Shown in pieces: positions 59,905 to 64,000 of a stretch of 64,000 nucleotides of DNA. The stretch covers positions 434,001 through 498,000 of the forward strand of contig JAACJP010000013.1 of the NCBI GenBank assembly GCA_013368375.1. The letters run 5' to 3'. Source of the stretch: Tricholomella constricta. Its lineage: Eukaryota; Basidiomycota; Agaricomycetes; Agaricales; Lyophyllaceae. Position numbers and translations under genes: made by a program. The notes under the pieces were generated by a model. The model worked only from the letters and a program-made list of their open reading frames with translations, did not search any database and was not told the DNA's origin. How positions within the stretch are numbered: position 1 is the first letter of the stretch; every line of letters begins with the position of its first letter.

Positions 59905-59917
59905 GAATGTTCAAGAA
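59905..59917 (-). promoter_or_regulatory. Heat-shock element upstream of mtHsp70
   Basis: The 13 bp GAATGTTCAAGAA fits GAAnnTTCnnGAA exactly, three alternating HSF units. It is 92 bp from the mtHsp70 start codon and 139 bp from the divergent kinase gene. A CACGTG E-box-type site follows at 59921-59926. Confidence 0.7.
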
Positions 59918-60055
59918 CAACACGTGATTCGGAGTTAAGCCTTTTGGCGGCGTTAGCGACGGCATGACCACCGGACGACGGATTGCCGAATACCGACAGC
60001 ATACTGAATCCTCTTTTAAGATGAGCTTCGGGCCAAGCTCACACCTACCCCTACA

Positions 60056-61551
60056 ATGTCCAGCAGTGCACCTAAGAAGATTGGCGGAGAATATGGCGAT
60101 GTTAGAGCCAACATTGACGTCGCTAACCTGAACGCGTATCTTTCCCAGCATGCACCTGGTATCAAGACCCCTGTGGACGTGAAGCAGTTCAAAGTACGTC
60201 TGCGATTCTTCCAATAAACTACGTGCAATTGACAAGCTGCAGTTTGGCCAGGTATGACATTCCATTCTCGCAGATGCGCTCGCCATGACCGTAGCACACA
60301 GTCTAATCCTACATATTTCTTAACCGATGCGAAGTATGCCTTACATTGTCGAGATAATTGATTGCAGAACAGCTAATGACTTTACAGAGGCACTAAGTTT
60401 GTCCTACGGAAAAAACCTGCTGGCCAGCTCCTCTCGAAGACTGCGCATCAAGTAGAGCGCGAATATACCATGCTGCGTGCGCTCCACGGATTCAACCTCC
60501 GGCCCACCACCCCGACCGAACGTCAGATACCCGTTCCAGAACCCATTCTACTTTGTGAGGATAATGCAGTTATCGGAACACCATTCTATATCATGGAATT
60601 CCTCGATGGACGCATCTTTACGGATTCCCGAATGCTAGAGGTCTCTGCCAAGGACCGATACGAATGGTAGCGTCAACTCATTCAATAATGAGGTTTAAAT
60701 TCCTACTGACCCAATGGACCAGTTGGCTATCAGCTGTCAGCACGCTGGCAAACCTACATTCTATCTCTCCAGATAACATTGGCCTCTCCAAATTCGGCCC
60801 CTCAACGGATTACTTTCCCAGGCAAATCAAGTCCCTTTCTCGTATTTCTATCGCGCAGGCCGCAGTGGAAGACATTGACAGCCAAAAACCTATCGGAAAT
60901 ATCCCATTTTTCGACGAACTCATTGGTTGGTATCAGAAGAACCTACCAAATGAGAAGAAGATGGGGCTTCGCATCGTCCATGGAGATTACAAACTTGACA
61001 ATCTGATCTTTCACCCGACTGAAAACCGCGTTATTGGCATCCTAGATTGGGAGATGTGTACTCTTGGGAGCCCAGTACGTTTTCAACCTAGGCTCTTCTC
61101 CTACAGATCTTCATCTTCGGGCTAGCTCGCAGATCTTGGAAATATGACCTTGCCTTGGTCAGTAGACATGGAGAACATCCCAAAAGATGTCCCGTTCAAG
61201 CTGCAGGGCTACAGAGGAGCGGCCACAGATGCGCCAATTGCTGTCGAGGAACTCGAGAAGGAATACTGCCGACTTACGAACCAGCCATACCCCATCCCAG
61301 GAATGACATTCGTTCGAAGCTGGACATTGTTCAAGGTAAGGTCGACAGTGGGTTTACCATGTCTCTGTAGTCACATACTGCCTTCACAGTTGGCCGTTAT
61401 CTCGCAGGGGATCGCTGCTCGGCATGCGCGTCGCCAAGCAAGTTCTGAGCACGCATACTTGCACATTACTGGATTCCCCGTCGTTGGAAAGCTGGCGAAG
61501 ATTGTTTTGGAGGACGAGGGTATTTCTTTCGGCTCAAAATCTAAACTCTGA
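60056..61551 (+). CDS. APH/ACAD11-like phosphotransferase
   Basis: Starts [20 protein letters not shown]. Small exons supply SNPTYFLTD and the ATP-binding Lys in [13 protein letters not shown]. Then [24 protein letters not shown], the catalytic loop [16 protein letters not shown], and the metal-binding [11 protein letters not shown]. The C-terminal helical part includes [18 protein letters not shown] sequence and ends [15 protein letters not shown]. This is the aminoglycoside-phosphotransferase fold as found in the N-terminal kinase domain of ACAD10/ACAD11, here without the dehydrogenase. In animals those kinases phosphorylate 4-hydroxyacyl-CoA in lipid breakdown; the same role is inferred. 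The first exons (60056-60400) are short and their boundaries less certain. Confidence 0.82.
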
Positions 61552-61617
61552 ATTGTGAAATACAAGTGACTGAAGCGCTAGTTCGACCTAAGTAAATGAG
61601 AGTAAGTACATACGCAA

Positions 61618-64000
61618 ATGATGGCGACGCGTGTAAGCATCAACCCGGCATCAACGGTTATCAGGCGCCAAGCCCCTCTCGATCATGATGTAAGAAGCCG
61701 GACGCGGAGTCCGTTTATAGCCCGTCCCCCTCGCCTTGCTCGACCTTGGCGACAATCCATGCCAGTCAATGCCCTCACCACCGAAGCGAGCCTCAAGGTC
61801 GGCCCCATCCTCCTCGATACCCTTGTCAAGCACTACTTTGACCGTCACAAGAAAACTACCGCTGATGGAAAGCCAATCACACCTTTAAGACAAGATGAGC
61901 TAATGTACGACGAAGTATTCAATGTTGTAAAGGTGAGCGCAGCATCAATCGCATAACTTTACCCAGCTAATGGGATCGCCTCAGTCATTCCTGCGTGCAG
62001 CCAGTTTGTGAGCGATAATCTAACAGACGCTCAAATAGCCGCTGACCTTCGTTCAAGCCATACAGTAGAAGATGTCCAAGGTTAGACAGCATTGTTGTTC
62101 ATTCGTGATCGCTCTCCAATCTCTGTTTGCGGTATAGGATTTGCGAATACTCGCACTCCTGCTCCACCCTGGGTTCGCGTTGTTCGATTAGTTGTCCCCA
62201 TGTCCTCATGCGACGATGCCGCAAAACACCTCATAACAGCACTCGGAGGAGAGGAAGCTGCCCGGCGCGTCGTCGGTGGAGTCAAGTGGTGGCAAGTCCG
62301 GGGCATCAACGGGTTCGTGCATCCCGGATTTCTCTGCAAAGCGCTTATCCCATGATAAATGCAGAGTTGACGCTCAGTGGATCACTGCCAAGAAGGATTG
62401 GCAAGAGGCGAAACGTCGAAAGGAGAAAACAACTCAAACGGAGTCAATACCAACATCTGCTGATACTCCAGGGGAGAAGATAGCCGATTCCGCGACGTAT
62501 CAGAAAGACATGGACGAAATGCGATGTATTTTATACGCTCACGGAGGTGAATATAATCTTTTCACATACGCCCAAGCTCTACTGACAGTTTTAAGGCGGC
62601 TACTATTTTGGAAGTGTCGATCAAGAACGGTATATCCAGCGTAATCCTTACATGTCTCTGACGGCTGATTTTCGCATTCTCTGTAGCTATAGTATTCAAC
62701 GACATGCCCGCAAGATCAACGGGCGTGTATTCGGTAAAGACGATATTTTTTCTTGCGATTTCCAATGATTTAACTCATACCCAAAGCTGTAAATTATCGA
62801 CTGGCCCCGCAATACCCATTTCCTTGCGCATTGCAAGATCTACTGGCTGCTTGTGAGCGCTCATTGGTCTTCCTATCAATCACTACTAACAGCAATCAAA
62901 AGATTTATTCTTGATTCGACCCCCTCCAGGTTCTGCTCATTGCGCTGTAAATCCTGCGCACATTGTTGTTGCCGGTGATTCAGCGGGTGGAGGTCTTTCC
63001 CTTGCACTTCTTCAAATCATTCGTGACAGTGGTTTGCCCATGCCTGCTGGCGGCTTCCTTATATCCCCATGGTGCGACTTGACCCATTCTTTCTCGAGTG
63101 TCCATACAAACACAGCCACGGTGTGTGTCTGCCTCTCCAATGCTGTATCCTAAGTAATTTCTATATCAAACTATAGGACGTAATCCCAGAATGGGGGCTA
63201 TCTTTGCAAAAGCCTAGTGTACTATGGCCACCTCCTCCTGAGGAATTGTCTAATCGTGTACACGCATCTTTGAGGTCACGTATACGTGAAGTTCTACGGA
63301 CAGACGAAGTCTTTGATCCAACAGCCACAATGCTCTCTATGGCACAATCGCCGACTGCAGATGGACACCCTGTAGATGTCGGAACTACAACGTCTCTTCC
63401 AACCTTGTCTCCCCAGCACCCCGACCAAACTGTATCTCTCACTGCTCGATGCGGCGAAAAATTGTCCACTAGCAATCAGCTGCATTTTTATACTCAGAAC
63501 AGCCTCCTTCCGCACCCACTTGTTAGCCCTGTACTGTCCTACCTTGGTGGTCTCCCGCCGTTGTTAATTATTGCCAGTGATAAGGAGGTTTTGAGAGATG
63601 AAATTATTTATATGTAGGTTCAGCAATTCACCTACTTTGAAGGCTCATTAACGAGCTCTATCTGATATTGACAGGGCCCACAAGGCTGCGAATCCCGGCA
63701 AGTACCCCATAAAGGGGGAAACGCGATCTCTTTACCCCGTGCTTAATGGAATAGAAGAACGACACAAGCCGACAAAGGTTCATTTACAAGTCTACGATGG
63801 TGATTTTCCACGCGACCATGCACTTGATGTACCACTGATTGTGTGTACGCAGATGCCGCCCATGTTCTACCTGTCCTTTTCTCATTCACGACCCCCGCTA
63901 AATTCTGTTTCCGAGCGATCGCCACATTCTGCAAACACGTCACCGGTATCGCCCCCACCACGAAAAGTCCCCCTTCAAGTCCTTCAAGTCCTCGCAGCTC
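61618..64000 (+). CDS. Alpha/beta hydrolase-3 family esterase (3' partial)
   Basis: Runs off the right edge. Starts MMATRVSINPASTV or one codon later. A long N-terminal region (KVGPILLDTLVKHYFDRH, then PPWVRVVRLVVPMSSCDDAA, VVGGVKWWQVRGI) precedes the hydrolase core. The oxyanion-hole HGGGYYFGSVDQ spans an intron near 62546-62595. The nucleophile elbow is VVAGDSAGGGLSLALLQ, and ISPWCDLTHSF follows. LGGLPPLLIIASDKEVLRDE carries the acid region, and the catalytic-His region is DAAHVLPVLFSF. These are the hormone-sensitive-lipase-type esterases of basidiomycetes; the substrate is unknown. The end in this window is a Ser/Pro-rich stretch, so a disordered tail continues beyond 64000. Confidence 0.82.

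Overview
The window is nuclear DNA of a filamentous basidiomycete, most probably an Agaricomycete. Genes are dense, lie on both strands, and are cut by many introns of about 45-60 bp with GT..AG ends and CTRAY-like branch points. Several protein families are typical of this class: rhodopsin-domain membrane proteins, DUF6589/RecQ elements, a Ngaro-type retroelement and a long AlkB-like protein. I rebuilt gene models by hand from splice sites, reading frame and remembered family motifs. No search was run, so names rest on motif recognition.

Layout. 1-26 kb is gene space: RraA-like aldolase, rhodopsin-domain membrane protein, flavin monooxygenase, DNA polymerase kappa (-), caspase-domain protein (-), Beclin/ATG6, glutamate-cysteine ligase, ATP synthase delta, a large AlkB-like dioxygenase, and a PH-domain coiled-coil protein (-). 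26.45-37.01 kb is a transposon nest. A Ngaro-type tyrosine-recombinase retroelement on the minus strand has the diagnostic split direct repeats A-gag-RT/RNaseH-YR-B-A-B. A 467 bp MITE with an 8 bp target duplication sits inside it at the 3' end. A 4.74 kb DNA insertion sits inside its gag gene and carries a decayed RecQ helicase and a DUF6589 gene between long inverted repeats. 37.3-64 kb is gene space again: CBM1-GH27 alpha-galactosidase, RAD9, F-box-like protein (-), BLI-3-like flavoprotein (-), TIM17 (-), CDCA7-type zinc-finger protein, Shu2/ZSWIM7-like protein (-), TRM11, MFS transporter (-), WBP4-like splicing factor, Smr-domain protein (-), mitochondrial Hsp70 (-), an APH/ACAD11-like kinase, and an alpha/beta hydrolase that runs off the right edge.

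How they fit together. Most genes are single-copy housekeeping genes and do not form a metabolic cluster. A notable number act in genome maintenance (Pol kappa, AlkB-like, RAD9, CDCA7-like, Shu2-like). Others serve mitochondria (ATP synthase delta, TIM17, mtHsp70) or redox and autophagy (GSH1, ATG6). The most unusual part is the transposon nest. Its insertion history can be read base by base, and it includes a decayed RecQ/DUF6589 element that apparently moved after the young retroelement arrived.
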